A stretch of 49,433 bases of DNA from Nocardioides sp. (GCF_025965415.1 NZ_JAOPWY010000092.1:1-49433), one strand, 5' to 3'; counted from the first letter of the stretch, positions 36,420 through 44,958 are shown. Numbers and translations are program-made. The notes: generated by a model from the sequence alone, not told the origin.

Positions 36420-37325
36420 GTGGCTCAGCATCGCCACAAGCGGGACAACCCTGCTACCCCCCGTCCATCCCTCCTCTCGCGAGTCCCCCGCTCCGTCCTG
36501 GTGTCCGCACCGATCGCCGTCGTGGCGACGATGTCAGCCGTGACGATGGGCGTGCTCGCTGCCGACCCCGCGACCTCCGACAACCTGCTGGCCTCCTCCA
36601 GCAGCACGTCCAGCAACACCCAGTCGTTCGCCAAGGCGACCTCCCTCAGCCGTCGCAGCGACGCCACCGTCTCGCGGTCGCAGATCCGCACCGCCGCCCG
36701 GGCCGAGGCCGCCGCCCGCCAGGACCTCCAGGTCGACAAGCTGGCCCGGCAGAGCGCCAAGAAGCTCGACAACCAGCTCTGGACCACCGAGGCGCTCAAC
36801 CTCTGGGACGGCCCGAGCGAGAAGGCCCAGAAGATGGGCGAGATCGCGTCCCTCAAGCAGGTCTCGGTCACCGGCCGACGCCAGGCCGGCCGCGCGCAGA
36901 TCGTCCTCGACGGCCAGTCGCGCTGGGTGAGTGCCGACTATCTCGCCGCCGACAAGCCCGAGGCCGGTCCCAGCCTCGGCGGCGCCTGCACCAACGGCTC
37001 CACCATCGACGCCGGGCACGCTGCGCTCTACTCGATCCACGACGTGGTCTGCGCCAACTGGCCGGAGATCACGTCCTACGGCACGTGGCGGGGCGACGGC
37101 GAGCACGGCCAGGGCCGCGCCATCGACATCATGACCAGTGGTGAGACGGGCTGGGCGGTGGCCAACTTCCTCCGGGCCAACTACGCCTCGCTCGGCATCG
37201 AGTACATCATCTTCTCGCAGAACATCTGGTCCGTGGAGCGCTCCGGCGAGGGCTGGCGCGGGATGTCCGACCGTGGGTCGACGACGGCCAACCACTACGA
37301 CCACGTGCACGTCACGGTCTACTGA
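36420..37325 (+). CDS. Membrane-anchored LAS-type (VanY/M15-like) peptidase
   Basis: 301 residues from a GTG with AAAGGA eight bases upstream. Residues about 30-50 are a membrane anchor. An SH3-like segment follows around residues 115-175 (LNLWDGPSEKAQKMGEIASLKQVSV ... RWVSADYL). The C-terminal domain (about 190-301) carries His229 and Asp236 (HGQGRAIDI) and the end HYDHVHV with His297, matching the zinc ligands of LAS peptidases, which trim peptidoglycan stems. It resembles the ARB_07466-type domain of actinobacteria. It should act outside the membrane on the wall; its long leader suggests RNA-level control. Confidence 0.78.
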   Translation: MAQHRHKRDNPATPRPSLLSRVPRSVLVSAPIAVVATMSAVTMGVLAADPATSDNLLASSSSTSSNTQSFAKATSLSRRSDATVSRSQIRTAARAEAAARQDLQVDKLARQSAKKLDNQLWTTEALNLWDGPSEKAQKMGEIASLKQVSVTGRRQAGRAQIVLDGQSRWVSADYLAADKPEAGPSLGGACTNGSTIDAGHAALYSIHDVVCANWPEITSYGTWRGDGEHGQGRAIDIMTSGETGWAVANFLRANYASLGIEYIIFSQNIWSVERSGEGWRGMSDRGSTTANHYDHVHVTVY

Positions 37326-37369
37326 CCGCCCCCCGGGACTCCCGGACCGCGGTGTCCTCGGTGCTCGCT

Positions 37370-37375
37370 AGGCTG
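37370..37375 (+). promoter_or_regulatory. -10 box (TAGGCT) of dgt
   Basis: TAGGCT with an eight-base spacer precedes the ATG at 37384, making dgt leaderless or nearly so. Confidence 0.55.
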
Positions 37376-37383
37376 ACCCGCCG

Positions 37384-38658
37384 ATGAGCACCGAGGACCT
37401 GTACGACGACGCGGCGCGCGAGCGCATCGTCGCGGAGCCACCCAAGCGCGTGGACGCCCCCGTGCGGCTGGCGTTCGAGCGCGACCGGGCGCGCGTCGTG
37501 CATGCCGCGGCGTCGCGGCGGCTCGCGGCCAAGACCCAGGTGGTCGGCCCGCAGACCGACGACTTCGTGCGCAACCGGCTCACGCACAGCCTCGAGGTCG
37601 CCCAGGTCGCCCGTGACCTGGCGCGCGCCATCGGCACGCACCCCGACATCGCCGAGACCGCGGCGCTGGCCCACGACCTCGGCCACCCGCCCTTCGGCCA
37701 CAACGGCGAGCGCGTGCTGGCCGAGCTCAGCGCCGACTGCGGCGGGTTCGAGGGCAACGCCCAGACCCTGCGCCTGCTGACCCGGCTGGAGTCGAAGACC
37801 TTCGACGCCGAGGGCCGGTCGGTCGGGCTCAACCTCACCCGGGCGACGCTCGACGCCTGCACGAAGTACCCCTGGCCCCGCGGCGAGGCCACCGGTCCGC
37901 ACGGCGTCCACGCCGACGGCACGCCTCGCGTGGTGGTGAAGTTCGGCGTCTACGACGACGACCGGCCGGTCTTCGACTGGCTGCGCACGGGCGTCGAGGG
38001 CCGCCGACGCTGCCTCGAGGCGCAGGTGATGGACCTCGCCGACGACGTCGCCTACTCGGTCCACGACGTCGAGGACGGGATCGTGGCCGGTCGGCTCGAC
38101 CTCACCCGCCTGGACCGCGACGCGCTGTGGGAGACGGTGCGCTCCTGGTACCTGCCGGGCATCGACGACGCCGCGCTCGACTCGGCGCTCGCCGGCCTGC
38201 GGGCCGTCGGGAGCTGGCCCCTGACGTCGTACGACGGCAGCAGGCGCAGCCTCGCCGCCATCAAGAACCTCACCAGCGACCTGATCGGCCGCTTCTGCGG
38301 CAGCGTCCAGCAGGCGACCTTCGCGTCGACGGCGGGGGACCCGCCCGTGCGCCACCGTGCCGACCTGGTGGTCCCGGAGCACACCGAGGTGGAGATCGGC
38401 GTGCTCAAGGGCATCGCGGCCCACTACGTCATGCAGGCCGACGACCGGGTCACGCTGATGAAGGCCCAGCGCGAGCTGGTGGCCGAGCTCGTCGAGGGGC
38501 TGTGGGCGCGGGGCGTCGACGGCCTCGACCCGGTCTTCGTGGAGGACTGGGAGGCGGCCGCCGACGACGCCGAGCGGCGCCGGGTGGTCATCGACCAGGT
38601 GGCGTCGCTCACCGACGCGAGCGCGGTCACCCGCCACGCCCAGCTCACCGCCGGTTGA
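37384..38658 (+). CDS. dgt: Deoxyguanosinetriphosphate triphosphohydrolase-like protein
   Basis: 424 residues. The HD-domain metal ligands are in RLTHSLEVAQVARDLA and the core AALAHDLGHPPFGHNGE; MDLADDVAYSVHD supplies the later Asp. dGTPases hydrolyse dNTPs to deoxynucleoside and triphosphate, often under allosteric dNTP control. Position shortly before dnaG is usual in actinobacteria. Its stop codon lies inside the first unit of a tandem repeat that fills the downstream gap. Confidence 0.93.
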   Translation: MSTEDLYDDAARERIVAEPPKRVDAPVRLAFERDRARVVHAAASRRLAAKTQVVGPQTDDFVRNRLTHSLEVAQVARDLARAIGTHPDIAETAALAHDLGHPPFGHNGERVLAELSADCGGFEGNAQTLRLLTRLESKTFDAEGRSVGLNLTRATLDACTKYPWPRGEATGPHGVHADGTPRVVVKFGVYDDDRPVFDWLRTGVEGRRRCLEAQVMDLADDVAYSVHDVEDGIVAGRLDLTRLDRDALWETVRSWYLPGIDDAALDSALAGLRAVGSWPLTSYDGSRRSLAAIKNLTSDLIGRFCGSVQQATFASTAGDPPVRHRADLVVPEHTEVEIGVLKGIAAHYVMQADDRVTLMKAQRELVAELVEGLWARGVDGLDPVFVEDWEAAADDAERRRVVIDQVASLTDASAVTRHAQLTAG

Positions 38659-38795
38659 GCAGCGAGCGCATCCGTCCCGCCGGTGGAGCAGCGAACGCAT
38701 CCGTCCCGCCGGTGGAGCAGCGAGCGCATTCTTCCCGCCGGTTGAGCAGCGAGCGCATCCGCCCCGCCGGTTGAGCAGCGAGCGCAGCGAGCGTG
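38651..38795. repeat. Five tandem copies of a 29-bp repeat
   Basis: Units begin at 38651, 38680, 38709, 38738 and 38767, an exact 29-bp period, each starting CCGGTTGAGCAGCGAGCGCA or a near copy (CCGGTGGAG in two). The last copy runs into GCAGCGAGCGTGTCGAAACC, the form scattered in actinobacterial intergenic DNA. The array begins within the last codons of dgt and ends just before the stop of the convergent small gene. Confidence 0.92.
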
Positions 38796-38802
38796 TCGAA
38801 AC

Positions 38803-39123
38803 CTAGGGCAGGTCGCCCTGGGGGTAGGGGTTGTCCTGCAGTGCGACGTTGTCGGGGTTGAGCTGGTCCTCGAGGTCCGAGCGGTCGCCACGGGACGGCG
38901 TCACCTTGTCGGCGGCGGTGCTGGCTGCGGCCACCACCTTGTCCTTGACGACCGGCGCCTTCTCCTTCGCCAGGTCGGCGGCCTGCGTCGCCTTCTCCTG
39001 CACGTGCGGGTCGTCCTTGACCCGGGTGGCGACCTTCTTGATCTGCTCGTAGCGCTCGCGACCGGCGCGGCTGCCGAGGACGTAGCCGACGAAGCCGGCG
39101 GCGAGGATGGTGAGTTTCTTCAT
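38803..39123 (-). CDS. YtxH-like small membrane-associated protein
   Basis: 106 residues. One N-terminal membrane segment (LTILAAGFVGYVLGSRAGRERYEQI) carries the GxxxGSRAGRERYEQI pattern of YtxH-like proteins. A long Lys/Ala/Glu-rich amphipathic helix follows, probably coiled coil. It has a clear Shine-Dalgarno (AAGGAG). With the next two genes upstream it forms a small operon often seen in actinobacteria and associated with stress or envelope physiology (inference). Confidence 0.75.
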   Translation of the reverse strand: MKKLTILAAGFVGYVLGSRAGRERYEQIKKVATRVKDDPHVQEKATQAADLAKEKAPVVKDKVVAAASTAADKVTPSRGDRSDLEDQLNPDNVALQDNPYPQGDLP

Positions 39124-39147
39124 GGTGGTGCTCCTTCGGAGGTGGGG

Positions 39148-39405
39148 TCAGTGGGTACGGCGCCAGGCGACGAGCACGACCGCCATGGCCAGCAGTGAGG
39201 CGGCCGCGGCCAGCACCTCGGGACGAGGGGTGCCGGAGTCGGTCGTCGCGGAGTCCTTGAGGGCGGCGACCTTGTGCTGCGCCCGTGACTTCACGTCGAG
39301 CCGGGCCGTGAGCTGGTCGACGGTGTCGGCGAGCTGCTCGCGCTGGACGGCGATCTCGGCCTCGATCTGCTCGGGGGTGCGCGGGCCGCTGTCCTGATCA
39401 CTCAT
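39148..39405 (-). CDS. DUF3618 protein
   Basis: 85 residues. The amphipathic N-terminal half RTPEQIEAEIAVQREQLADTVDQLTARLDVKSRA is the DUF3618 signature; one C-terminal membrane helix (VLAAAASLLAMAVVLVAW) follows. It is found next to holin-superfamily-III-type membrane proteins, as here. Its start has a Shine-Dalgarno (GGGAG) and overlaps the upstream gene by eight bases. Function is unknown. Confidence 0.82.
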   Translation of the reverse strand: MSDQDSGPRTPEQIEAEIAVQREQLADTVDQLTARLDVKSRAQHKVAALKDSATTDSGTPRPEVLAAAASLLAMAVVLVAWRRTH

Positions 39406-39805
39406 GGTGGTCTCCCTTGACCGTGGCGATGTCGTCCTTGAGGCCCTGGATGGCCTTCTCGGGCGCGGGCGGAGCTGCCTCGGCGACCTTGTTCTTGCCG
39501 GCCAGGCCGGCGATGCCCGCCCCGACCAGCAGCACGAGCGCGACGAGGAGGGCCGCGAGCCAGGCGTCGAGGACGGTGGCGAGCCCCAGGATCGCGGTCG
39601 TCACGAGGGTGGCGAGGGCGAAGAAGCCGAGCAGACCGGCGACGCTGAACATGCCGATCCCGACGCCGGCCCGCTTCCCCTTCTGCGCGATCTCGGCCTG
39701 CGCGAGATGGATCTCTGAGCGGATGAGCTCGGGGATCTGCTGGGAAAGCTGGTGGACGAGGGCACCGAGGGTCTGACTCTCCGGCGCTCCCTGCTGTTGA
39801 GTCAT
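39398..39805 (-). CDS. Phage-holin-superfamily-III-like (DUF1469) membrane protein
   Basis: 135 residues. An N-terminal amphipathic helix (LGALVHQLSQQIPELIRSEIHLAQAEIAQKGKRAGVGIG) precedes two membrane helices with small loops, matching the family named Phage_holin_3_6 / DUF1469. Despite the name it is a chromosomal envelope protein of actinobacteria and not evidence of a prophage. It is first in the three-gene minus-strand operon. The space 39806-39932 up to dnaG holds only promoters. Confidence 0.8.
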   Translation of the reverse strand: MTQQQGAPESQTLGALVHQLSQQIPELIRSEIHLAQAEIAQKGKRAGVGIGMFSVAGLLGFFALATLVTTAILGLATVLDAWLAALLVALVLLVGAGIAGLAGKNKVAEAAPPAPEKAIQGLKDDIATVKGDHHE

Positions 39806-39919
39806 GCCTCGACCCTGCCAAACCCCGGCCCCACGACCAACCCCGTCCCCTCCCAAGGGGTGGCGACTGCCTCCCGGCGGGGATGTGGAGACGGGGGGTC
39901 GGTGGTGGGTCGGCGCCCG

Positions 39920-39925
39920 TAGACT
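39920..39925 (+). promoter_or_regulatory. -10 box (TAGACT) of dnaG
   Basis: TAGACT and a seven-base spacer precede the GTG at 39933; a longer upstream frame is thereby rejected. Confidence 0.6.
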
Positions 39926-39932
39926 CCCCGTC

Positions 39933-41831
39933 GTGGCAGGCCGGATTCGCGAGGACGACATCGCCGAGGTGCGCGAGAAGGCGCGGATCGACGACGTCGT
40001 GTCGCAATACGTCACGCTCAAGCGTGCAGGCGGCGGCTCGCTGAAGGGCCTGTGCCCGTTCCACGACGAGAAGACGCCGTCGTTCAACGTCAACCCCGCC
40101 CGGCAGTTCTACCACTGCTTCGGGTGCGGGGAGGGCGGCGACGTCATCTCCTTCCTGATGAAGGTCGACGGCCTCACGTTCACCGAGTCGGTCGAGCGGC
40201 TCGGCGAGAAGTACGGCGTCCAGCTGCGCCGCGAGGAGGGGGACGACGAGCCGGTCCGCCCCCGCGGACCGGCACGGGGGCGGCTGATCGAGGCCCACAA
40301 GGTCGCCCAGGAGTTCTACGCCGAGCAGCTGGCGTCGGCCGATGCGGTCGTCGCCCGGCAGTTCCTCCACCAGCGCGGCTTCGACCAGGCAGCGGCGGCG
40401 ACGTTCGGCGTCGGCTTCGCGCCGCGCGACGGTGAGGCGCTGACCCGTCACCTGCGCGGGCGCCGGTTCACCGACGAGGAGTCCGTGGCGGCCGGGCTCG
40501 TGGCGCACGGGCGCTCCCACTACGACCGCTTCCGCGGACGGCTCGTGTGGCCGATCCGCGAGGCCAACGGCGACACGATCGGCTTCGGCGCCCGGCGCAT
40601 CTTCGACGACGACCGGATCGAGGCGAAGTACCTCAACACCTCCGAGACCGCCATCTACAAGAAGAGCCAGGTGCTCTACGGCATCGACCTGGCCCGCACC
40701 GCGATGAAGGACAGCCAGCAGGCCGTGGTGGTCGAGGGCTACACCGACGTGATGGCCTGCCACCTCGCCGGCGTACGCACCGCAGTGGCGTCGTGCGGCA
40801 CCGCGTTCGGCACCGACCACGCACGCGTCCTGCGCCGCTTCCTGGGTGACCACGGCGCCACCAGCGGCGAGGTCATCTTCACCTTCGACGGCGACTCGGC
40901 CGGCCAGAAGGCCGCCATGAAGGTGCTGGAGAGCGACCAGGTGTTCGCCTCGCAGACCTACGTCGCCGTGGCTCCCGAGGGCATGGACCCCTGCGACCTG
41001 CGGATCAAGGAGGGCGACGAGGCGGTCCGTGAGCTGGTCGCCAAGCGCCAGCCCCTCTACCGCTTCGCCCTCGACAACATCCTCGCCCGCCACGACCTCG
41101 ACCGCGCCGACGGGCGCGTCGACGCGCTGCGCGACGCGGCCGGACTGGTGGCCAGCATCCGCGACAAGACGAAGGTCGAGTCGTTCTCCCGCGAGCTCGC
41201 CCACATGGTCGGCGTCGACCTCGACGAGGTGCGCGGCGAGGTGCGCCGCGCGGCCAGCCGGCCCGCGGCCGCCGAGGAGCCGCGCAGCGGCCGGAGGGAC
41301 GCACCCGAGGTCCCCGAGCCGGAGCGGCCGAGGCTGCCCAGCCTGTCCGACCCGCGCTTCCTCATCGAGCGCGAGCTGCTCAAGCTCGTCATCCAGCACC
41401 CCGCCGGCGTCGGCCGCACGACCGCGCACGTCACCACCGCCGACTTCACCCACCCGACCTTCCAGGGCGTCTGGGAGGCCGTGACCGCTGCCGGCGGGCC
41501 GCCGAGCGGTGTCGACGACGCGGGCTGGGCCAACCGGGTGCGCACCGCCGCCACCGAGCCCGCGGTCATCGCCGCCGTCACCGAGCTCGGCGTCGAGCCG
41601 GTCCGCGGCACCTCCGACCCCAACCCGACGTTCGCCGTCGCCTACGTCTACCGACTCCAGGAGCTCACCACGTCCCGCCGCATCGCCGACGTCAAGGCCC
41701 GCCTGCAACGCACCAACCCGGTCGAGAACGCCCTCGACTACAACCGCATGTTCGGCGAGCTCGTCGTGCTCGAGCAGCACCGTCGCAAGCTGCGCGAGGG
41801 CGCGGTCGGCCAGACCGGGTCACAGTCATGA
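39933..41831 (+). CDS. dnaG: DNA primase
   Basis: 632 residues. The CHC2 zinc finger (Cys41, His44, Cys62, Cys65) opens the protein. The central RNA polymerase domain follows with the TOPRIM block (VVEGYTDVMAC, later FDGDSAGQKA), and a C-terminal helicase-binding domain (about residue 480 on) after a Pro/Arg/Glu-rich linker at about 440-465. DnaG makes primers at the replication fork and docks on DnaB. The start matches the conserved MAGRIREDDI. Confidence 0.97.
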   Translation: MAGRIREDDIAEVREKARIDDVVSQYVTLKRAGGGSLKGLCPFHDEKTPSFNVNPARQFYHCFGCGEGGDVISFLMKVDGLTFTESVERLGEKYGVQLRREEGDDEPVRPRGPARGRLIEAHKVAQEFYAEQLASADAVVARQFLHQRGFDQAAAATFGVGFAPRDGEALTRHLRGRRFTDEESVAAGLVAHGRSHYDRFRGRLVWPIREANGDTIGFGARRIFDDDRIEAKYLNTSETAIYKKSQVLYGIDLARTAMKDSQQAVVVEGYTDVMACHLAGVRTAVASCGTAFGTDHARVLRRFLGDHGATSGEVIFTFDGDSAGQKAAMKVLESDQVFASQTYVAVAPEGMDPCDLRIKEGDEAVRELVAKRQPLYRFALDNILARHDLDRADGRVDALRDAAGLVASIRDKTKVESFSRELAHMVGVDLDEVRGEVRRAASRPAAAEEPRSGRRDAPEVPEPERPRLPSLSDPRFLIERELLKLVIQHPAGVGRTTAHVTTADFTHPTFQGVWEAVTAAGGPPSGVDDAGWANRVRTAATEPAVIAAVTELGVEPVRGTSDPNPTFAVAYVYRLQELTTSRRIADVKARLQRTNPVENALDYNRMFGELVVLEQHRRKLREGAVGQTGSQS

Positions 41832-42346
41832 GCCCCGTCTTCGGCAAGGGCCGGGGCCGTGCGTCCTCCTCGTCCGTGGCGGTCGCACCGGGGGAGAAGG
41901 TGCTGGCCACGGCCACCGCGACCGACGGCACGGTCCTCGCCGGCACCCGCGACGCCTTCTACGTCGTCGCCGACGGCGCGACCAGCCGGGTGCCGTGGGA
42001 GCAGGTCGAGGCCGCAGGCTGGGATCGCGACACCGACGTCTTCCGGCTCTCCGAGGTCGGCAGCTGGGGCGAGCAGCGGCCCGTCCACACCGCCACGATC
42101 GCCGAGCCGGGTCGCCTGCTGGAGCTGGTGCGCGAGCGGGTCACCGCGAGCGTCGTGCTGCAGCGCCACGTGCCGGTCTCCGGGCGTCGCGGCGTGCGCG
42201 TGATCGCCCGGCGCGCGCCGTCCGGAGCGGGCGGGATCCAGTGGGTCTACGAGTACGACGAGGGCGTCGACCCGGACGACGCGGCCGTCCGTGACGTGGC
42301 CCGGGAGGCCCTCGAGGTCATGCGCCGCGACGTCGGCCTGCCCTGA
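41828..42346 (+). CDS. Conserved hypothetical protein coupled to dnaG
   Basis: 172 residues; the ATG overlaps the dnaG stop by four bases, so the two are co-translated. The N-terminal half repeats short beta strands (EKVLATATATDGTVLAGTRDAFYVV, VPWEQVEAAGWDRDTDVFRL), resembling a small beta-barrel or PH-like fold. The C-terminal half has a charged helix. No cysteines, signal or membrane segment is seen, so it is cytosolic. The close link with dnaG hints at a replication-associated role, which is inference; the family is otherwise unknown to me. Confidence 0.6.
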   Translation: MSPVFGKGRGRASSSSVAVAPGEKVLATATATDGTVLAGTRDAFYVVADGATSRVPWEQVEAAGWDRDTDVFRLSEVGSWGEQRPVHTATIAEPGRLLELVRERVTASVVLQRHVPVSGRRGVRVIARRAPSGAGGIQWVYEYDEGVDPDDAAVRDVAREALEVMRRDVGLP

Positions 42347-42397
42347 TTTCCCCACTCGCGCAGGCCCTTGCTAGTGTTTGCCCCCGCTGCAAAGCGA

Positions 42398-42473
42398 TCC
42401 CCTGTAGCTCAACTGGCAGAGCATTCGACTGTTAATCGGAGGGTTGTTGGTTCGAGTCCAACCGGGGGAGCCA
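42398..42473 (+). tRNA. tRNA-Asn (GTT)
   Basis: The 76-base sequence folds as a canonical tRNA: acceptor TCCCCTG pairs with CGGGGGA, the anticodon loop CTGTTAA holds GTT at 42431-42433, the T-arm contains GGTTCGAGTCC, and CCA is encoded at 42471-42473. A TAGTGT -10 box lies at 42372-42377. Confidence 0.98.
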
Positions 42474-42475
42474 GA

Positions 42476-42517
42476 GAAGGGCCTCCGATCTGCGGAAACG
42501 CAGATCGGAGGCCCTTC
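42476..42517. terminator. Perfect 19-bp hairpin with GAAA loop after tRNA-Asn
   Basis: The left arm (42476-42494) and right arm (42499-42517) are exact reverse complements, joined by a GAAA tetraloop, two bases after the tRNA CCA. No T-run follows. It should end the tRNA transcript and could stop leftward transcription too. Confidence 0.85.
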
Positions 42518-42687
42518 GACATGTGAACCACCAGCCATGGCTGTCCGTTGACTGTCCACAGACCCTCGCGGGACGCGCCCGCATCGGGACGAGGGTGGCA
42601 GCTCGCGTCAGGCGGTGCCTGCTCGGCCGGCACGGCACGGGGACGTCGTGTGGCAGCGGCGTGGCCGCGACTCGGACGGGAGCGGCG

Positions 42688-43473
42688 TCAGACGGCCCAG
42701 AACGTGTCGGCCACGTCGGTGATCATCATCTTGCCGGGGGCGTGGGCGATGGCGAACGGCAGGCCGGCCGCCACGGCGATCGCCTGCGGCGTGACCCCGC
42801 AACCCCAGAACACCGGGACGTCCCCGTCCTCGATGAGCGGCGCGTCGCCGTAGTCGGGAGAGTCCAGGTCCGCGATGCCGAGGGAGGCAGGGTCGCCGAT
42901 GTGCAGCGGTGCACCGTGCATGGTCGGGTAGCGGCTCGTCACCTGCACGGCGGTCGCCACCTGGCGGGCGGGGATCGCGCGCATCGACACGACGATCGGC
43001 CCGTGCATGACTCCCGCCGCCCGCGAGGCGACGTTCGTCCGGTACATCGGCACGTTGCGGCCCGCGGTCAGGTGGCGGACCGGCACGCCGGCGTCGACCA
43101 GTGCGTGCTCGAAGGTGAAGCTGCAGCCGATGAGGAAGGCGACCATGTCGTCGGTCCACTGCTCGGTGACCTCCGAGCGCTCCTCGACGACGACGCCGTC
43201 GGCGATGATCCGATAGCCCGGGATGTCCGTGCGCAGGTCAGCCCCGGGAGCGAGGCTCGTGCGGGGAGAGCCCGGGTCTGAGACGTCGATGACCGGGCAG
43301 GACTGGGGGTTGCGCTGGGCGAACAGCAGGAAGTCGTAGGCGTACCGCTTCGGCACGGCGATCAGGTTCGCCTGGGTCATTCCCGTGCACCAACCGCTCG
43401 TCGGCACTGACAGGCCGTCACGGAACATCTGCCGGGCCTCGGCGGGGGTCAACGACTCCACTGGTGCACTCAT
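42688..43473 (-). CDS. DUF1445 putative hydro-lyase / D-glutamate cyclase-like (YcsI type)
   Basis: 261 residues, the usual length of the DUF1445 (YcsI/UPF0317) family. Typical blocks are TSGWCTGMTQANLIAVPKRYA, IGCSFTFEHALVDAGVPVRH, GPIVVSMRAIPA and VFWGCGVTPQAIA. In vertebrates a DUF1445-type domain occurs in D-glutamate cyclase, which makes 5-oxo-D-proline. In Bacillus subtilis ycsI lies in the operon with ycsF (pxpA) and kipIA (pxpBC), as here. It overlaps pxpC by four bases. The proposed role, feeding D-glutamate into the 5-oxoprolinase route, is inference from this linkage. Confidence 0.82.
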   Translation of the reverse strand: MSAPVESLTPAEARQMFRDGLSVPTSGWCTGMTQANLIAVPKRYAYDFLLFAQRNPQSCPVIDVSDPGSPRTSLAPGADLRTDIPGYRIIADGVVVEERSEVTEQWTDDMVAFLIGCSFTFEHALVDAGVPVRHLTAGRNVPMYRTNVASRAAGVMHGPIVVSMRAIPARQVATAVQVTSRYPTMHGAPLHIGDPASLGIADLDSPDYGDAPLIEDGDVPVFWGCGVTPQAIAVAAGLPFAIAHAPGKMMITDVADTFWAV

Positions 43474-44327
43474 GTGAGGGCCTGCTTTCTTGTCTCTTCG
43501 AAGAACAACGTGTCGCCGGGTCGGATGTTCGCAGCACGGTCCATGTCCGCATCCACCACCACCGCGATGACGGGGTAGCCGCCGGTGACCGGGTGGTCGG
43601 CCAGCATCAGTGTCGGGTGACCCCCCGGTGGGACCTGCAGCGCGCCCCGGACGACCCCCTCGCTGGAGAGCTCTCGGGACACCACCCGCTCGAGCACCGG
43701 ACCGGCCAACCTCATGCCGATCCGGTTCCCGACGGCGGTGGCCGTCCACGGCTCGGTGAGGAGCGTGCGGCAGGAGGCAGTGGTGAACCAGTCGTCGCGC
43801 GGACCCATGATGACCCGTAGCCGCGAACCGGTCGCGGCTCGGGTGACGGCCTGGTCCACGGTGGGATACGTGGTCGGCGGCGCGCCGACGGGCAGCCGTA
43901 CGCCGTCCGCGAGGACCTTCGGGCCGAGGTGCGCCATCGTGTCGGTCGAGCGGGAGCCCAGCACCGGGGGGACCGCGATCCCGCCCCGGACCGCGAGATA
44001 GCTCCGGACGCCGGCGGAAGCGACGCCGACCCGGATCGTCTGCCCGGCCCTCACGCGCAGGACGGCGTTGCAGCTCTCGGGGCGGCTGTCGACCCAGATC
44101 GGCACCGGGGCTCCGGTCACCGCCATCAGCAGGTCACCCGACGGGGACGCCGAGAAGTCGCCGACGGTGATCTCGATGGCAGCGGCATCCTCGGGGTTGC
44201 CCACCAGTCGGTTCGCGAGCTTGAGGGACCCGCGATCCGCGGCGCCCGAGGCGCCGACGCCGATCCTCGCCAGTCCGGGGCGGCCGAGGTCCTGGATGGT
44301 CGCCATGGGGCCTGCGTGCAGGACCAC
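43470..44327 (-). CDS. pxpC: 5-oxoprolinase subunit PxpC (KipA/allophanate hydrolase-2 type)
   Basis: 285 residues from a GTG at 44327, eleven bases after the pxpB stop, with GGAG just before it. The N-terminus VVLHAGPMATIQDLGRPGLARIGV is the family start (biotin-dependent carboxylase-like or AHS2 domain). Later blocks are MAVTGAPVPI, SYLAVRGGIAVPPVLGSRSTD and DHPVTGGYPVIAVV. PxpC joins PxpA and PxpB in ATP-dependent opening of 5-oxo-L-proline to glutamate. No ATG fits; the GTG is inferred from the conserved N-terminus. Confidence 0.92.
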   Translation of the reverse strand: MVLHAGPMATIQDLGRPGLARIGVGASGAADRGSLKLANRLVGNPEDAAAIEITVGDFSASPSGDLLMAVTGAPVPIWVDSRPESCNAVLRVRAGQTIRVGVASAGVRSYLAVRGGIAVPPVLGSRSTDTMAHLGPKVLADGVRLPVGAPPTTYPTVDQAVTRAATGSRLRVIMGPRDDWFTTASCRTLLTEPWTATAVGNRIGMRLAGPVLERVVSRELSSEGVVRGALQVPPGGHPTLMLADHPVTGGYPVIAVVVDADMDRAANIRPGDTLFFEETRKQALT

Positions 44328-44337
44328 CAGCTCCGCG

Positions 44338-44958
44338 CTACGCAACGCTGTCCACGCTCGCGAAGCTGACCCGCGTCCCCGGGGTGAGCAGGGCCGGCGG
44401 GTCTCGGTGGAGGTCCCACGCCTTGAGGGCGGTGTGACCGACGATCTGCCACCCGCCGGGGGACTCACGCGGGTAGACGCCGGTGAACTCCCCGGCCAGC
44501 GCCACCGCGCCCGCCGGCACGCGGGTGCGAGGGCTGGCGCGACGTGACACCTCCAGCCCGCCGGCATCGCCGACGAGGTAGCCGAAGCCGGGGGAGAACC
44601 CCGCGAAGGCGACTGTCCAGACCTGGCCCGTGTGGCGACGTACGGTCTCCGCGACGGAGATCCCGAGCAGCGAAGAGACCACGGCCAGGTCCTCGCCGTC
44701 GTACCGGACGGGCACGGTCAGCACCTCTCCGGTCTGACGCTGCGCCCGTTCGGGGGACCGGGTCCTGATGTCCTGGCAGACCTGCTCCGGAGTGGCGACG
44801 GCGGGGTCGAATCTCACCAGCAGGGTCTCCAGTGCCGGCACCAGGTCCACCATCCCGGAGACCGGGCGTGCCTCGAGGTCTGCATGGAGCGACAGGACGT
44901 CCTCGAGGGTGGCCAGCTCGACGAGCACGGCGACGTCACCGCAGCGCATGAACCTCAC
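44338..44958 (-). CDS. pxpB: 5-oxoprolinase subunit PxpB (KipI type)
   Basis: 206 residues. The AHS1/cyclophilin-like fold carries the hallmark [13 protein letters not shown] and the R/[12 protein letters not shown] block; [11 protein letters not shown] follows. The GTG start overlaps the pxpA stop (GTGA). In B. subtilis the homologue KipI was first described as an inhibitor of KinA, but with PxpA and PxpC it acts as a 5-oxoprolinase subunit. Confidence 0.94.
   Translation of the reverse strand: MRFMRCGDVAVLVELATLEDVLSLHADLEARPVSGMVDLVPALETLLVRFDPAVATPEQVCQDIRTRSPERAQRQTGEVLTVPVRYDGEDLAVVSSLLGISVAETVRRHTGQVWTVAFAGFSPGFGYLVGDAGGLEVSRRASPRTRVPAGAVALAGEFTGVYPRESPGGWQIVGHTALKAWDLHRDPPALLTPGTRVSFASVDSVA

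Noticed and set aside
38651..38795. Possible CRISPR array with 29-bp repeats
   Set aside because: Units follow each other directly with no unique spacers, and no cas genes are nearby; it is a plain tandem repeat.
39398..39805. Prophage holin
   Set aside because: The family name suggests phage, but the gene sits with DUF3618 and YtxH-like genes in a standard chromosomal trio and no phage genes are present.
42563..42595. Terminator of the pxp operon (CCCTC/GAGGG with inner GCGGG/CCCGC)
   Set aside because: The stem needs an eight-base bulge and lies about 90 bases past the last stop; too weak to list as a feature.
42371..42638. Small minus-strand proteins containing GWTRTNNPP
   Set aside because: This is the familiar false translation of a tRNA gene on its opposite strand.
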